A stretch of DNA of 64,000 nt from P36-A1 sp049478495. Lineage in GTDB: Bacteria > Bacillota_I > Bacilli_A > JAJDGJ01. Position numbers and translations under genes: made by a program. Each line of letters begins with the position of its first letter. The stretch's first letter is position 1. This document shows positions 8,798 to 18,674 of this stretch, piece after piece. The notes under the pieces were generated by a model, which worked only from the letters and a program-made list of their open reading frames with translations, had not been told where the DNA came from and did not search any database. Location: the NCBI RefSeq assembly GCF_049478495.1, contig NZ_CP168083.1:62001-126000 (forward strand), written 5' to 3'.

Positions 8798-9652
8798 ATG
8801 AGAAAAACAGCATTTATTATAGATAGTGCTTCATTTTTAAGTGAAAAGGAAGCAAAAGAACTAGGATTATATTTTTTACCATTAAATATCATTATTGATA
8901 ATAAAGATTACCAAGAAGGTGTTAACCTAGATATAGATAATTTATATAATGCATTAGAATTAAATAAACAAACATCAACATCACAACCAAGTCCAGGCTT
9001 AATGGAAGATCTTATAAAAAAACTTAAAAATGATGGCTATGAAAGAGCAATCTTTTCAGGCATAGCATCAGGATTATCAAAAACACAAGAAAACTTTAAG
9101 GCTCAAGCAGAATTATTAAACTTTGAATTACATGTTATAGACTCAAAAAGTGTTGGATATTCACAACTAAATTCACTATTAAAAGTAAGAGATTTAATTG
9201 AAAATCATGACATGCAACCAATTGTTGCAATAAACCATGTTCAAGAAGATTTAGCACTTTCAAAAACTATGTTAATAGTAGATGATCTAAATCACTTAAG
9301 TAAAAGTGGTAGAATGTCTGCAACAGCAGCCAAAATTGGTGGAATGTTACAAATAAAACCAATACTACAACTTAATAATGATGATGGTGGAAAAATGATG
9401 ATTGCTGATAAAGTAAGAACATCAAAAAAAGCTTATAAAAAAATGGTAGACTTAATGTTAGCAGAAGTAAAAGATTTAAAAGATTATATAATTTTACTTG
9501 CACAATTTGATGCACAAGAAGCAAGCGAAATGATACTTAAAGATATAAATACAAGATATCCAAATAATACAGTAGTTCAAAAGACTCTAGTCCCTACAGT
9601 AGGAGTTCACACTGGATTAAATACAGTAGGAATGCAAATTGCTAAAAAATAA
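8798..9652 (+). CDS. DegV family protein (fatty-acid binding, FakB-like), copy 2
   Basis: 284 residues, clearly paralogous to the preceding gene (shared STSQPSPG, FSGIASGLSKTQEN, DSKSVG, GMLQIKPIL, GVHTGLNTVGMQI). It arose by tandem duplication but has diverged along its whole length. It is preceded by a good ribosome site (AGGGGGA, 8787-8793). Its last codons overlap the start of the downstream lipoprotein gene by 14 bp. Confidence 0.88.
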   Translation: MRKTAFIIDSASFLSEKEAKELGLYFLPLNIIIDNKDYQEGVNLDIDNLYNALELNKQTSTSQPSPGLMEDLIKKLKNDGYERAIFSGIASGLSKTQENFKAQAELLNFELHVIDSKSVGYSQLNSLLKVRDLIENHDMQPIVAINHVQEDLALSKTMLIVDDLNHLSKSGRMSATAAKIGGMLQIKPILQLNNDDGGKMMIADKVRTSKKAYKKMVDLMLAEVKDLKDYIILLAQFDAQEASEMILKDINTRYPNNTVVQKTLVPTVGVHTGLNTVGMQIAKK

Positions 9653-10745
9653 AAAGATAATATTATCATTACTGTTATTATTATTAACTGCATGTGGGGG
9701 CACAGCTAATAGTGTAGATGATATAGGCATGGTAGTATTCAAGAAAGAAAGTAGTGAAGACTCACTACAAAAAATAAATGATGCTAAACTTTACTACAAT
9801 AGTGAAGTAAAAGAATATGCAAACCTAAAACATGGAGTATACAAGAATACTAAGTTTAATAACTCTGACAATAGTATAGTAGTAGATGAATTTAGTTGTA
9901 TTTTACAAGTATATAAAGAAGATGGTAGTGCTAAAACAATTAATCCATGTGATGATTTAAAAGGCAATTGGATTATTGAAAGTATTAATTTTGATAATGA
10001 TAATACATATTTAACTATATCTTCAGTAAGTACAGGACAACAAAGTAAAAAAATACTACGAAAATTAGATTCAGATTATCAAAAAGTACAAGACTATGAG
10101 CTAGATGAAGCAATTATACTAACTAAAATAGACAATGATACACTTTACTATGTTTATGATTCAGAAAATAAAGATGGCGAATATTCATCAATATTATCTA
10201 AAAGAAAATTATCAGAAACAACAGAAACAAAACTATATGAATTTGATGATGAAACAACAATATCAAATATTTTAGTTAATAGTGAAAAAGTGAATGTAAT
10301 AATTGAAAACTTAGAAGATAATATAGTTAAAATATCAGAAGTAAAAGAAAATGAACTAATTGATTTAGAACAAATAGCTTCAGATGAAACATTCATCTTT
10401 GATAGTTTGAAAATAGAAGATGGCTCAACAATGGTAACATATGGTGTTGTATCAAGTGAAAGTAATGAAGAAAGTAATAATCCAATAATTGATGTAAATA
10501 GTGAAATTGGATTAATGAAAATAGATAATAACAACAAAGTTACATTACTATCAAACATTTGTGATGGAGTAGTTCCATCATTAACTTCGACAAATATGTA
10601 CTGTATCAACTCTAAAGAAATTAATGTTGTAAATTACTCAGACTTAAGTAAAAGTAAAATGTCTTTACCTAAAGACTTAAAACTAGAAGAAGATCAATTA
10701 TTGAACTATAACTTTTCTTTTTTTAATAAAAAAGATGACAAATAA
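9639..10745 (+). CDS. Lipoprotein of unknown function
   Basis: 368 residues. A type II signal peptide is plain: basic start (LKNKK), a hydrophobic run and the lipobox LTACGG with the lipidated Cys at residue 19, so the protein is predicted to be anchored on the outer face of the membrane. The remainder is rich in Asp, Asn, Lys and Ser and beta-strand-like repeats, without a family I recognise; a propeller-like fold is a guess. The start is a TTG inside the degV copy 2 gene (14-bp overlap), the only codon that preserves the signal peptide, which implies translational coupling. It resembles the lipoproteins at 14547 and 51722 in length and layout. Confidence 0.72.
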   Translation: MLKNKKIILSLLLLLLTACGGTANSVDDIGMVVFKKESSEDSLQKINDAKLYYNSEVKEYANLKHGVYKNTKFNNSDNSIVVDEFSCILQVYKEDGSAKTINPCDDLKGNWIIESINFDNDNTYLTISSVSTGQQSKKILRKLDSDYQKVQDYELDEAIILTKIDNDTLYYVYDSENKDGEYSSILSKRKLSETTETKLYEFDDETTISNILVNSEKVNVIIENLEDNIVKISEVKENELIDLEQIASDETFIFDSLKIEDGSTMVTYGVVSSESNEESNNPIIDVNSEIGLMKIDNNNKVTLLSNICDGVVPSLTSTNMYCINSKEINVVNYSDLSKSKMSLPKDLKLEEDQLLNYNFSFFNKKDDK

Positions 10746-10770
10746 AACAGGATTTTAATCCTGTTTTTTT
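10744..10770 (+). terminator. Rho-independent terminator
   Basis: AAACAGGAT, a 4-nt loop and ATCCTGTTT followed by a T-run, immediately after the lipoprotein stop; it closes the 3878-10745 operon. Confidence 0.85.
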
Positions 10771-10832
10771 ATGTAAATAATAAGTCATACAGCTTGTATA
10801 TAAGCTATTATAAAGAATAAAAATAAAAAAAA

Positions 10833-10841
10833 TGGTATAAT
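10833..10841 (+). promoter_or_regulatory. Extended -10 promoter of the lemA operon
   Basis: TGGTATAAT, 26 nt before the start codon, with AGGAGG between. No clear -35 is seen. Confidence 0.6.
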
Positions 10842-10866
10842 TATAAAAAACGTAGGAGGAAAATAT

Positions 10867-11421
10867 ATGTATGTAATATTAATAATACTTGCAATTATAG
10901 TCTTAATTGCAATATATGGAGTATCAATTTATAATGGATTGGTGGCATTGAAAAACCAAGTTCAAGAAGCATTCTCAACAATGGATGTATATTTACAAAA
11001 AAGATATGATTTAATACCAAACTTAGTAGAAACAGTAAAAGGTTATGCAAAACATGAAAATCAAACATTTGAAAATGTTATTAAAGCACGTAATAGTGCA
11101 GTAAATGCAACTACAATAGAATCAAAAGTAGAAGCACAAGGTGAAATACAAAACGCTTTAGGAAGATTATTTGCTTTAGCAGAAAATTATCCAGAACTAA
11201 AAGCAAATACAAACTTCTTAGATTTACAAAATCAACTTAACAATGTTGAAACAGACATCGCTAATGCACGTAGTTATTACAATGGAGTAGTAAGAACTTA
11301 TAATACTAAAATTGAATCATTCCCAAGCAATGTAGTAGCTGGAATGTTTAAATTCACTCAAGAACCAATGTATGAAGTTCAAAGCGAAGAAGCAAGACAA
11401 AATGTTAAAGTAGAGTTTTAA
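10867..11421 (+). CDS. LemA family protein
   Basis: 184 residues with one N-terminal membrane segment (residues 2-24) followed by the helical LemA domain. Conserved signatures are YNGLVALKNQVQEAFSTMDV, QKRYDLIPNLVETVKGYAKHE, NNVETDIANARSYYNGVVR and the C-terminal FPSNVVA. It has a strong ribosome site (TAGGAGGA, 10853-10860). LemA proteins are membrane-anchored with the helical part outside in Gram-positive bacteria, and their biochemical role is unsettled. The 1-bp gap to the DUF2207 gene repeats a pairing seen in many genomes, which suggests a common complex. Confidence 0.9.
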   Translation: MYVILIILAIIVLIAIYGVSIYNGLVALKNQVQEAFSTMDVYLQKRYDLIPNLVETVKGYAKHENQTFENVIKARNSAVNATTIESKVEAQGEIQNALGRLFALAENYPELKANTNFLDLQNQLNNVETDIANARSYYNGVVRTYNTKIESFPSNVVAGMFKFTQEPMYEVQSEEARQNVKVEF

Positions 11422-11422
11422 A

Positions 11423-13303
11423 ATGAGATGCATTAAAAAGGTATTTGTAGCAATAGTATTCTTTCTAACAATACTATACCCAGTAAATGCTAAAGCTGCA
11501 GAATATATCGATAATTTTGATATAAGTGTTAAAGTACATGAAGATGGAGTTTATACTGTTACCAACAAAGTAGAGTATACTTTTGATTCTTTAAGTCATG
11601 GTATGTATGCAACAATACCTCAAAGATATGAAATGAACTTTGGTGGAGAAACAAAAGAATACTATTTTCCAATAACTAATATACAAGTTAAGGATTATCC
11701 CTTTGAAACTGAATCTGGCGATAATGTAGCTATAAGAATAGGTGATCCAGATACATATGTAAGTGGAACAGTACTATATGAATATTCTTATGATGTTAGA
11801 ACCAGAGACTTAGGATTAGGTGGTACCAACATGTTTTATTTCAATCTAATAGGAAATGGTTGGAGTGTACCAATAAACAATGTTGACTTTAAAGTAGAAA
11901 TGCCAAAGGCATTTAATACTAAGCCATTATTTTATGGAGTTACAGAAGAAGCAAAGAGTGGAAAAGCCGAAGATGTTAACTATGAATTAAATGATGAAAA
12001 AACAACAATAACAGGATTTTATGACAAAACTATTGATCCTGGAAATGCCTTAACAGTCTTAATAGATTTAGAAAATGGCTATTTTATATATCCAGATTAT
12101 ACAACCACTCAAATAGGATTAGGTGGTTTAGTAGTATTAATAGTTGCGATACTAGGAGTATTATTTAGAATATATGGTAAAGATGATAAAATAATACCAG
12201 TAGTTAACTTCTATCCACCAGAAGGAATGTCAAGTTTATTAATTGGATATGCAGCAGATAATGCAGTACAAAGTAAAGATATAACATCATTATTTATATA
12301 CTGGGCATCTAAAGGATATTTAAAGATAGAAGAAAAAAAGGATAAGAAATTTAATTTTATTAAAGTAAAAGATATTGATAAAAGTGAAACGCAAGTAGAA
12401 CAATCACTATTTAATGCATTATTTATTGAAGAAGATACAGTGTCAACTGATAAAATGCCAGAAGCATACTTTAATGCTAAAATATTAGTAGAACATGATT
12501 TAGGTAAAACATACTTCATAGAAGATAAGCAACTAAGACATACCAAAGCAACTAGTATTCAAATATTTGCTGGCTTAATCTTAGCAATTTCAATAGCACT
12601 ATTTGCAGCAATAAATACTAACAATTACTATTATGATATTTTTATAAGTATGATAATAGGAGCAATTACTTTTGTTATGGTTTTAGTGTTAAATGGAGCA
12701 TATTTAGTAGCCTTTAAAAATAGAGAAGTAAAAAATGCAAGTACAAACAATCGAAATATGATTATAGTAGTTATACTATTTATTATTATTAGTGTTATAT
12801 TCTTACTTTTTATGAGTAGTATTCAAGTAAGTCTAATGTATTCATTAATAGTAATTGCAGCATTAGTAGTTGGATTAGGCTTTGTAGCCTTTATGGATAA
12901 AAGAACCGACTATGCTACAAAACTATTAGGAAATATTTATGGTTTAAGAGAATTTATAGTACAAGCACAAAAAGATAAATTAGAAATGCTAGTTGAAAAA
13001 GATCCAACATATTTCTATAACATATTACCATATGCGTATGTACTAAATGTAAGTGATAAATGGATAAAAAACTTTGAAAATATAAATATGGTTCAACCAG
13101 ATTGGTATTTATCAACTACACCAATGAATAACATATTATTTTATTCAATGTTAAATAGTTCATTAAATAATCTAAACACAGCAGCAAACTTTATGCCAAA
13201 TACATCAGGAAAAGGAACAGGTGGTTTCTCTGGTGGAGGAGGCTTTGGTGGCGGCGGATTCTCAGGAGGAGGATTTGGTGGAGGTGGAGGTGGCTCTTGG
13301 TAG
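11423..13303 (+). CDS. DUF2207 membrane protein with Gly-rich tail
   Basis: 626 residues. A signal peptide (residues 1-26, ending NAKAA) precedes an extracellular beta-rich domain (EYIDNFDISVKVHEDGVYTV) of about 200 residues. Membrane segments follow near 232-250, 380-400, 408-430, 447-465 and 470-490, with a cytoplasmic segment between the first and second. The last 27 residues are almost only Gly, Phe and Ser (GGFSGGGGFGGGGFSGGG and on to SW), as is usual for DUF2207 proteins. Function is not established. It is coupled with lemA and ends in its own terminator, making a two-gene unit. Confidence 0.88.
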   Translation: MRCIKKVFVAIVFFLTILYPVNAKAAEYIDNFDISVKVHEDGVYTVTNKVEYTFDSLSHGMYATIPQRYEMNFGGETKEYYFPITNIQVKDYPFETESGDNVAIRIGDPDTYVSGTVLYEYSYDVRTRDLGLGGTNMFYFNLIGNGWSVPINNVDFKVEMPKAFNTKPLFYGVTEEAKSGKAEDVNYELNDEKTTITGFYDKTIDPGNALTVLIDLENGYFIYPDYTTTQIGLGGLVVLIVAILGVLFRIYGKDDKIIPVVNFYPPEGMSSLLIGYAADNAVQSKDITSLFIYWASKGYLKIEEKKDKKFNFIKVKDIDKSETQVEQSLFNALFIEEDTVSTDKMPEAYFNAKILVEHDLGKTYFIEDKQLRHTKATSIQIFAGLILAISIALFAAINTNNYYYDIFISMIIGAITFVMVLVLNGAYLVAFKNREVKNASTNNRNMIIVVILFIIISVIFLLFMSSIQVSLMYSLIVIAALVVGLGFVAFMDKRTDYATKLLGNIYGLREFIVQAQKDKLEMLVEKDPTYFYNILPYAYVLNVSDKWIKNFENINMVQPDWYLSTTPMNNILFYSMLNSSLNNLNTAANFMPNTSGKGTGGFSGGGGFGGGGFSGGGFGGGGGGSW

Positions 13304-13344
13304 TCATTCAAACAAACCCAAATAATCTTAGTTATTAATAATTT

Positions 13345-13372
13345 AGAGAGTAAGAAATTACTCTCTTTTTTT
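13345..13372 (+). terminator. Rho-independent terminator
   Basis: AGAGAGTAA, loop GAAA, TTACTCTCT and a T-run, 41 bp after the DUF2207 gene. Confidence 0.85.
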
Positions 13373-13528
13373 ATGTATTTATCTTCATCGTATTTATTAG
13401 AAGTTATCATCTAACAAAAAATCAAAGATATTAATATATGTAATACACACTTTTAGGTATTCTTACTTAATCATTTATAAGATGTACTGTTAGAACTGTT
13501 CAACAAGATTATCTAGCATAAAAGTTTA

Positions 13529-13557
13529 TTGTGGTACTGATATGAGAATGTTACAAT
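13529..13557 (+). promoter_or_regulatory. Promoter of the DUF3781 gene
   Basis: TTGTGG (13529-13534), a 17-bp spacer and TACAAT (13552-13557), the latter preceded by TGT as an extended -10. It lies 50 nt before the start codon. Confidence 0.5.
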
Positions 13558-13607
13558 AAGGATATAAAACATACAAATTACTTTGATGAAAAACGAGGTA
13601 TCAAAAT

Positions 13608-13853
13608 ATGGAAAATGAATTACTAGAAAACTTAGAAAGACTTCACACAACTGAACTTGGAGTTATTAGAATTAAAAGAAACTTATCTTTGAATGTAGAA
13701 AATGTAATTGAATGGTGCAAAGAAAAAATTAGTCTTTCTAATGCAATAATCACAAGAAAAGGTAAAAACTGGTATGTAAGTATTGATAATTGTATTATAA
13801 CAGTAAATGCATATAGTTATACTGTTATCACTGCTCATAAGATAAAACACTAA
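13608..13853 (+). CDS. DUF3781 family protein
   Basis: 81 residues, matching the small DUF3781 family along its length: LERLHTTELGVIRIKRNL, NVIEWCKEKI, ITRKGKNWYV and SYTVITAHK at the end. The family is found in Firmicutes and has no established function. The start is supported by GAGGT 9 nt upstream. The gene stands alone between an inferred promoter and a hairpin. Confidence 0.8.
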   Translation: MENELLENLERLHTTELGVIRIKRNLSLNVENVIEWCKEKISLSNAIITRKGKNWYVSIDNCIITVNAYSYTVITAHKIKH

Positions 13854-13913
13854 ACTAATCTACAATTTGAAAAATACTACTATCTTTTTCATAGTAATAG
13901 AGATATTTCAGTT

Positions 13914-13946
13914 ATTGAAATCTTGATACCTATTCAAGATTTCAAT
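13914..13946 (+). terminator. Hairpin downstream of the DUF3781 gene
   Basis: ATTGAAATCTTGA and TCAAGATTTCAAT form a perfect 13-bp stem around TACCTAT. Only a weak T-rich tail follows, so termination is probable but not certain. The rest of the gap to 14546 shows no gene I can support. Confidence 0.5.
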
Positions 13947-14424
13947 AATTTTATAATCATACACAAAACAGTTACTCTTAGTATTGACTGCTTTTTTTTA
14001 CCTAAAATAAGATTGAAGTGATTAAATGAACGATATTTTTAATGATATGCAAACAAAATTGAAAAGATGTTGCCTAATGTTTGTGAAGTTCACTAACATA
14101 CTAGCGAGTAATAACTAAACGAATTAATTTTATGTAATTAAACTTAGTATAAAGATAAAGAATGGCAAAACTAAATGAAGTAAGAGACTTTTAATAATAA
14201 ACTTTTTCAATTTATCAGCTATTCTATTGAGTAAATTATAAACTTTATATGAATAATAGACAACGCTGCAAAGCATGATTAATAACCAATGCAGTATAAA
14301 TTTTACTATATTTAAATAAACTTACAAATAGACAATTAACAATCTAAAAATCATTATTTTTCAACAAAAAATAATAAAAAATGGTTTTTTTATATCATTA
14401 ATACTAGGAATACTACTAATTATT

Positions 14425-14433
14425 TGTTATAAT
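14425..14433 (+). promoter_or_regulatory. Extended -10 sequence upstream of the 14547 lipoprotein
   Basis: TGTTATAAT, 113 nt before the start codon, with no obvious -35. It would give a leader of about 105 nt in which I see no known riboswitch. Confidence 0.4.
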
Positions 14434-14546
14434 CATTCTAGAAAGAATTATTAAAATTTAGATAAAAAAATAAAATAATTATGTTAATTATTAATTAATT
14501 ATTTAATATAGCTGATTTTAAGTAGTTTAAAGAATAGGGTGAAGAT

Positions 14547-15605
14547 ATGAAGAAAAAAAAGAATATTAAATTAATGGTGCTATTTACAATGATGTTTATA
14601 GTATTAGGATGCAGTAGTAGCAGTATGAGACAAAAACCAATAACATCTTTAAGTGATGAGAGTAGTTTTATATTTTATTATAATGCAACAACAGAAGATG
14701 AAAACACTAGATTAGTAGTCGCAGATGATAATTTAGAGGTATTAAAAGAAATAGAATATAAAAATCAAGATAAACAAACAACTAATATAGTAAGACAAGA
14801 TCTTACAACTAAAAAATTTCTTTTTGCTAATCAAAATAATATATATCATTACGATAAAAATTATAATCAGATAGTAAATTATGAAATATGTTTAAGTGAT
14901 AAATTTAGTTATGAAACAGTATATTATAACAATAATCACTTTTTAGCAGTAGAGGTAAATGAACAAAATAATACATTAAGCTTGCAACACAATAAAAATT
15001 GCTACAAGAATATTGATGTAAATTTTAATTTAAGTGATTACCATGTAATGGAAACAAATATTGACTCAAATTATTATTATATATTTGCTTTGAACAATGA
15101 AACACAAAATATAAAAAAAATACAAGTAAATAGAAAAACAACTAAAATTACCTACTCCGATATTAGAGATATTAAAAATATAGGTTTTCAACCATACTCA
15201 ATATACAAAGACAATTCAGCTTATAGCATGCATTCTGATAAAGATAGTAAAGAAATAGTAGCCTATAACAAATTCACAGGAAATATCACAAAAGTACTAG
15301 ATTTAGATAAAGATGAAAACATACATGTTGATAATTTTAGATTTCAATCATCAAGATTTTTAGTATCAATTAATAGTATAAATAAAATCACGTTATATAA
15401 TGATCAATTAGAAAAAGTAGCTTCACATTTAGTAAAAGAAGATGCAACTATTAAAACATATCATCTAACAAATAATATATTACATTATATTACAGAAAAT
15501 AGAGACTTCATAAAATATGATTTAAATACACATGAAAGAACTGTAATAGGTAATATTCAATCTTTAGATTTAAAGGATAGCTATCCTTCTTTCATAAAAT
15601 TATAG
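14547..15605 (+). CDS. Lipoprotein of unknown function
   Basis: 352 residues with a lipoprotein signal peptide (MKKKKNIKLMVLFTMMFIVL then GCSSSS; lipidated Cys at residue 22). The mature part is Asn/Lys/Asp-rich with recurring short beta-strand-like segments (YHYDKNYNQIVNYEI; TYSDIRDIKNIGF; YNKFTGNITKVLDL) that hint at a propeller-like repeat, but no family is recognised. It is monocistronic and followed by a strong terminator. Length, lipobox and composition resemble the proteins at 9639 and 51722, so a lineage-specific lipoprotein family is possible. Confidence 0.72.
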   Translation: MKKKKNIKLMVLFTMMFIVLGCSSSSMRQKPITSLSDESSFIFYYNATTEDENTRLVVADDNLEVLKEIEYKNQDKQTTNIVRQDLTTKKFLFANQNNIYHYDKNYNQIVNYEICLSDKFSYETVYYNNNHFLAVEVNEQNNTLSLQHNKNCYKNIDVNFNLSDYHVMETNIDSNYYYIFALNNETQNIKKIQVNRKTTKITYSDIRDIKNIGFQPYSIYKDNSAYSMHSDKDSKEIVAYNKFTGNITKVLDLDKDENIHVDNFRFQSSRFLVSINSINKITLYNDQLEKVASHLVKEDATIKTYHLTNNILHYITENRDFIKYDLNTHERTVIGNIQSLDLKDSYPSFIKL

Positions 15606-15617
15606 TATATATATTTT

Positions 15618-15662
15618 AAAGTAGATATAACTCAGATTAATTCTTAGAATATCTACTTTTTT
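15618..15662 (+). terminator. Rho-independent terminator
   Basis: AAAGTAGATAT (15618-15628) pairs with ATATCTACTTT (15649-15659), followed by T residues. The gap to the next gene (15663-15937) shows nothing else. Confidence 0.75.
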
Positions 15663-15937
15663 ATAGTTTATATATAAAAAAGTAGTAGGAAAGAATATAC
15701 TTATAAAGATACAAGATAGAATACTACATCATTCATAGAGATTAATATAACTGGATATTTATAAAGTACTTAAATCCATCTTAATAGAAGAGATAATGAA
15801 AGTATTATAATCTTATCTATATATAGATGAGTTCATTTATAATATACCTATTTTTCTTACATCATTGTTTTAGATTCATATTTTATATCTTTTGATTATT
15901 TAGATTCGGATGATGAACAAAATCTTATAACATACTT

Positions 15938-15966
15938 AAAGGGTAGGACATTATGTCCTACCCTTT
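15938..15966 (-). terminator. Perfect inverted repeat after the flavodiiron protein gene
   Basis: AAAGGGTAGGACAT and ATGTCCTACCCTTT form a perfect stem 21 bp past the stop of the minus-strand gene. The T-run on either side is short, so it may act as a terminator or an RNA-stabilising end. Confidence 0.55.
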
Positions 15967-15986
15967 AATATAATTGTATTATAAAT

Positions 15987-17177
15987 TTATTTAGTTTCTT
16001 CAATAAATAAATTAATAGTATCTTCGATTGCTTTTTTCTTTTCATCATTAATTTTAAAATTAATACAAGGCACACTTTCAAATACAGGATACTTTGCAGC
16101 AGTTAAACGTTGTTGTAACTCTTTAATTGGTGCAAAAGACCAACCATATGCACCAAATACAATTACATGAGTATTAGTAGCTTTTAATCCTTTTAATCGT
16201 TCTACAAAATCAGCGATGATAGGGAATATACCATTATTTTGTACTCCAGTACCTAAAGCTAAATATTTAGCATCTACAATCTCAGTGATAATTTCACTAA
16301 CTCTTGATTTAGATAAATAAAATACTTTAGTTTCAATGCCATTTGCAGCAAAGACCTTTTCTATCTCTAAAGCTTCAGACTTAGTATTACCCCAAATAGT
16401 TTCAAAAACAATAACAGCTTTATTTACTTTACTTGCACTTGATAAATATCGATATTGTTCTATTAGATCACAAAAATGTTCTTCAATCATAATACCATGA
16501 CCAGGAGCAACTAACTTCACATGCCAATCAGCAGCAATAAATTTATCAATAGTTCTTTTTACAGCAGGATTATTAGGATAAATAATATTAGCATAATACT
16601 CCTTAGAATAAGCTAATAATTTTTCAAAAGAGATATCTTTATCAGAATAAACATCATCACAAATTAATTGACCAAATGCATCGTTTGAAAATAAAATTTG
16701 TTCTTCAACTAAATAAGTCCACATATTATCTGGCCAGTGTACTTGTGGAGTTTCAAAAAATCTCAAAGTATATTCACCAGTAGAAATTTCATTACCATAA
16801 CCAACATTGTTATAGGCTACATCCATAAAAAAGTTTTCTTGCATTTCCCTAACAGCACTCTTAGAGCAATATACACTTGCATCAGGATACATACCATGAA
16901 TCAATTGAAAACTTTCAGAATGATCAGGTTCAACATGATTAATAATAATATTATCAATCATACGATTATTTAATAACTTATTTAATTCTACAATCACATC
17001 ATCAGCGTATTTTAATTCAAAAGTATCTATTAAAGTAACTTTATCATCTAAAATCAAATAAGAAGCATAACTTACCCCATCATTAACTGGAAACAAAGTA
17101 CCATGGAATGATTTTTCTGCAGTATCAATAATTCTTATTTGATATATATTATCTTTTATTTTATTAACTTTTATCAT
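15987..17177 (-). CDS. fprA: Flavodiiron protein (FprA-type oxygen/NO reductase)
   Basis: 396 residues, the usual length of a two-domain flavodiiron protein. The N-terminal metallo-beta-lactamase-like domain carries the di-iron ligands: HVEPDHSES (H81, E83, D85, H86), VHWPDNMW, the Asp of LFSNDAFGQ and the His of APGHG. The C-terminal flavodoxin domain starts near residue 253 (VIVFETIWGNTKSEAL) and has the FMN-binding GAYGWSFAP loop. It reduces O2 to water (or NO to N2O) in the cytoplasm, so it suggests an anaerobe or microaerobe guarding against oxygen. No rubredoxin domain is fused. The start is supported by AAAAGGAG. Monocistronic. Confidence 0.93.
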   Translation of the reverse strand: MIKVNKIKDNIYQIRIIDTAEKSFHGTLFPVNDGVSYASYLILDDKVTLIDTFELKYADDVIVELNKLLNNRMIDNIIINHVEPDHSESFQLIHGMYPDASVYCSKSAVREMQENFFMDVAYNNVGYGNEISTGEYTLRFFETPQVHWPDNMWTYLVEEQILFSNDAFGQLICDDVYSDKDISFEKLLAYSKEYYANIIYPNNPAVKRTIDKFIAADWHVKLVAPGHGIMIEEHFCDLIEQYRYLSSASKVNKAVIVFETIWGNTKSEALEIEKVFAANGIETKVFYLSKSRVSEIITEIVDAKYLALGTGVQNNGIFPIIADFVERLKGLKATNTHVIVFGAYGWSFAPIKELQQRLTAAKYPVFESVPCINFKINDEKKKAIEDTINLFIEETK

Positions 17178-17367
17178 ATATATAACTCCTTTTCTAACTC
17201 TAGTCTTATTATATAACTATTGAAGCAATAATATATAGAATATAGAATATTTCCATTAATAATTCATATAATTTTTACAAATTGATAATAAAAAATTATA
17301 ATCATATAATTTATATCAAACTTTTAGGATTTATCTATATAAATACATATAATATTTAGGTGATAAA

Positions 17368-18363
17368 ATGAAATACAATTATAAATTAGATTTTAAATTA
17401 AATCAGTATCAAGCTAATTCTAGTAAATTACTATTAAAATATGTTATGCAAAATGAAAATGTATTACTTGATGCTGTATGTGGTGCTGGAAAAACAGAAG
17501 TGCTACTTGAAACAATTAAAGTATGTTTAAATAAAAAAATGAAAATAGGGTTTGCGTGTCCTAGAAAAGCACTACTAATAGAACTCTACACAAGAATAAA
17601 GGATGTATTTAATAGTGAAGACTTTGGATTAATTTATGGAGGATATCAATATAAAGCCAATGCACAACTAGTGTTTTTAACAACCCATCAATTATCAAAA
17701 TATAATAATGAATTTGATATATTAATTATAGATGAAATAGATGCCTTTCCCTATATAGATAATTTTAAATTAGAAAAGGCTGCAAGTAATAGTTCAAAAC
17801 AATTTATATATCTTTCAGCAACAGTACCTGCAAAATATTATAAAATGAACCTTAAAATACTAAAAATATATCATAGACACCATTTAAAAGTTATGCCAGT
17901 ACCTAAAATATTAAAAAGTCATAAAAGTAGATACATACTTCTAATATATAAAATAATAAAGATACATAAACATGATCCAATGATAATTTATGTACCAACA
18001 AAAAAAACAGGTAAAAAAATTAATACCTTATTAAAGATTATAAAACAAAAAACAGCTTATATAGATAGTAGTAGTAATATTACTAAAATAATTAATGAAT
18101 TTAAAAATAAAAAATATAATATAATAGTTACAACTACAGTACTAGAGCGAGGGATAACTTTAAAAGATGTAAATGTAATTATCTATGATGCAAATGCAAA
18201 AGTGTTTAATGAGAAAGTCCTAATTCAAATATGTGGTAGAGTAGGAAGACACTTTGAAAAAACAACCGGTGAAATATACTATTTATGTAATGATATTAAT
18301 GATGATATATATAATAGTATAAAAAAAATAAAAGAAATAAACTATAAGATTACTTCATTATAA
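17368..18363 (+). CDS. ComFA-like DNA helicase, short form
   Basis: 331-residue superfamily 2 helicase resembling ComFA, the ATP-driven motor for DNA uptake in competence. Motifs: LNQYQANSS (Q-like), AVCGAGKTE (Walker A, residues about 38-45), CPRKALLIEL, the DEID box followed by AFPY (ComFA-typical), LSATVP (motif III), and in the second RecA lobe TTTVLERGITL and QICGRVGRHFEK. It lacks the N-terminal four-cysteine zinc finger of typical ComFA (about 430-460 residues), and no comFC follows. It could serve competence or be a repurposed helicase. The start has only a weak ribosome site (TAGGTG). Confidence 0.75.
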   Translation: MKYNYKLDFKLNQYQANSSKLLLKYVMQNENVLLDAVCGAGKTEVLLETIKVCLNKKMKIGFACPRKALLIELYTRIKDVFNSEDFGLIYGGYQYKANAQLVFLTTHQLSKYNNEFDILIIDEIDAFPYIDNFKLEKAASNSSKQFIYLSATVPAKYYKMNLKILKIYHRHHLKVMPVPKILKSHKSRYILLIYKIIKIHKHDPMIIYVPTKKTGKKINTLLKIIKQKTAYIDSSSNITKIINEFKNKKYNIIVTTTVLERGITLKDVNVIIYDANAKVFNEKVLIQICGRVGRHFEKTTGEIYYLCNDINDDIYNSIKKIKEINYKITSL

Positions 18364-18674
18364 GTAGTAAAAAATACAAATCATTTTTAAAAATTATGTC
18401 ACAAGATTATAAATAAAAATTATCAATAATATTATTAATTAAATAAATATTTAATAATATCTTTATAAAACTAACCATAAAAGAAGTTCTAGTTATCATA
18501 TAGTCTAGAATAGTTATAAAAAAAGTATCTATATGTTTAAATGTAAAATAAATAAAAAAAATATAAAAAAAATATATAATAATCGTTGAAAATTAAAACA
18601 AAATAGAATAGAATAGAGTTAAGTTGAGATATGAAACTAGTTTTATAACGAAAATAATTGAGTGAGGGAATTAA
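18364..18674. other. A+T-rich gap without recognised features
   Basis: 311 bp with no supported ORF, hairpin terminator or known RNA motif. The only item is GTGAGGGA (18662-18669), the ribosome site of the next gene. Confidence 0.5.

Noticed and set aside
10154..10609. 151-codon minus-strand frame
   Set aside because: Antisense of the lipoprotein gene, Ser/Leu-rich by complement of Asp/Glu/Asn codons; no start signals.
13141..13410. Proline-rich minus-strand frame
   Set aside because: It is the complement of the Gly-rich tail of the DUF2207 protein.
14026..14118. 30-codon ORF starting MNDIFNDMQTKLKR
   Set aside because: No ribosome site, no terminator and no recognisable content; treated as chance in an A+T-rich gap.
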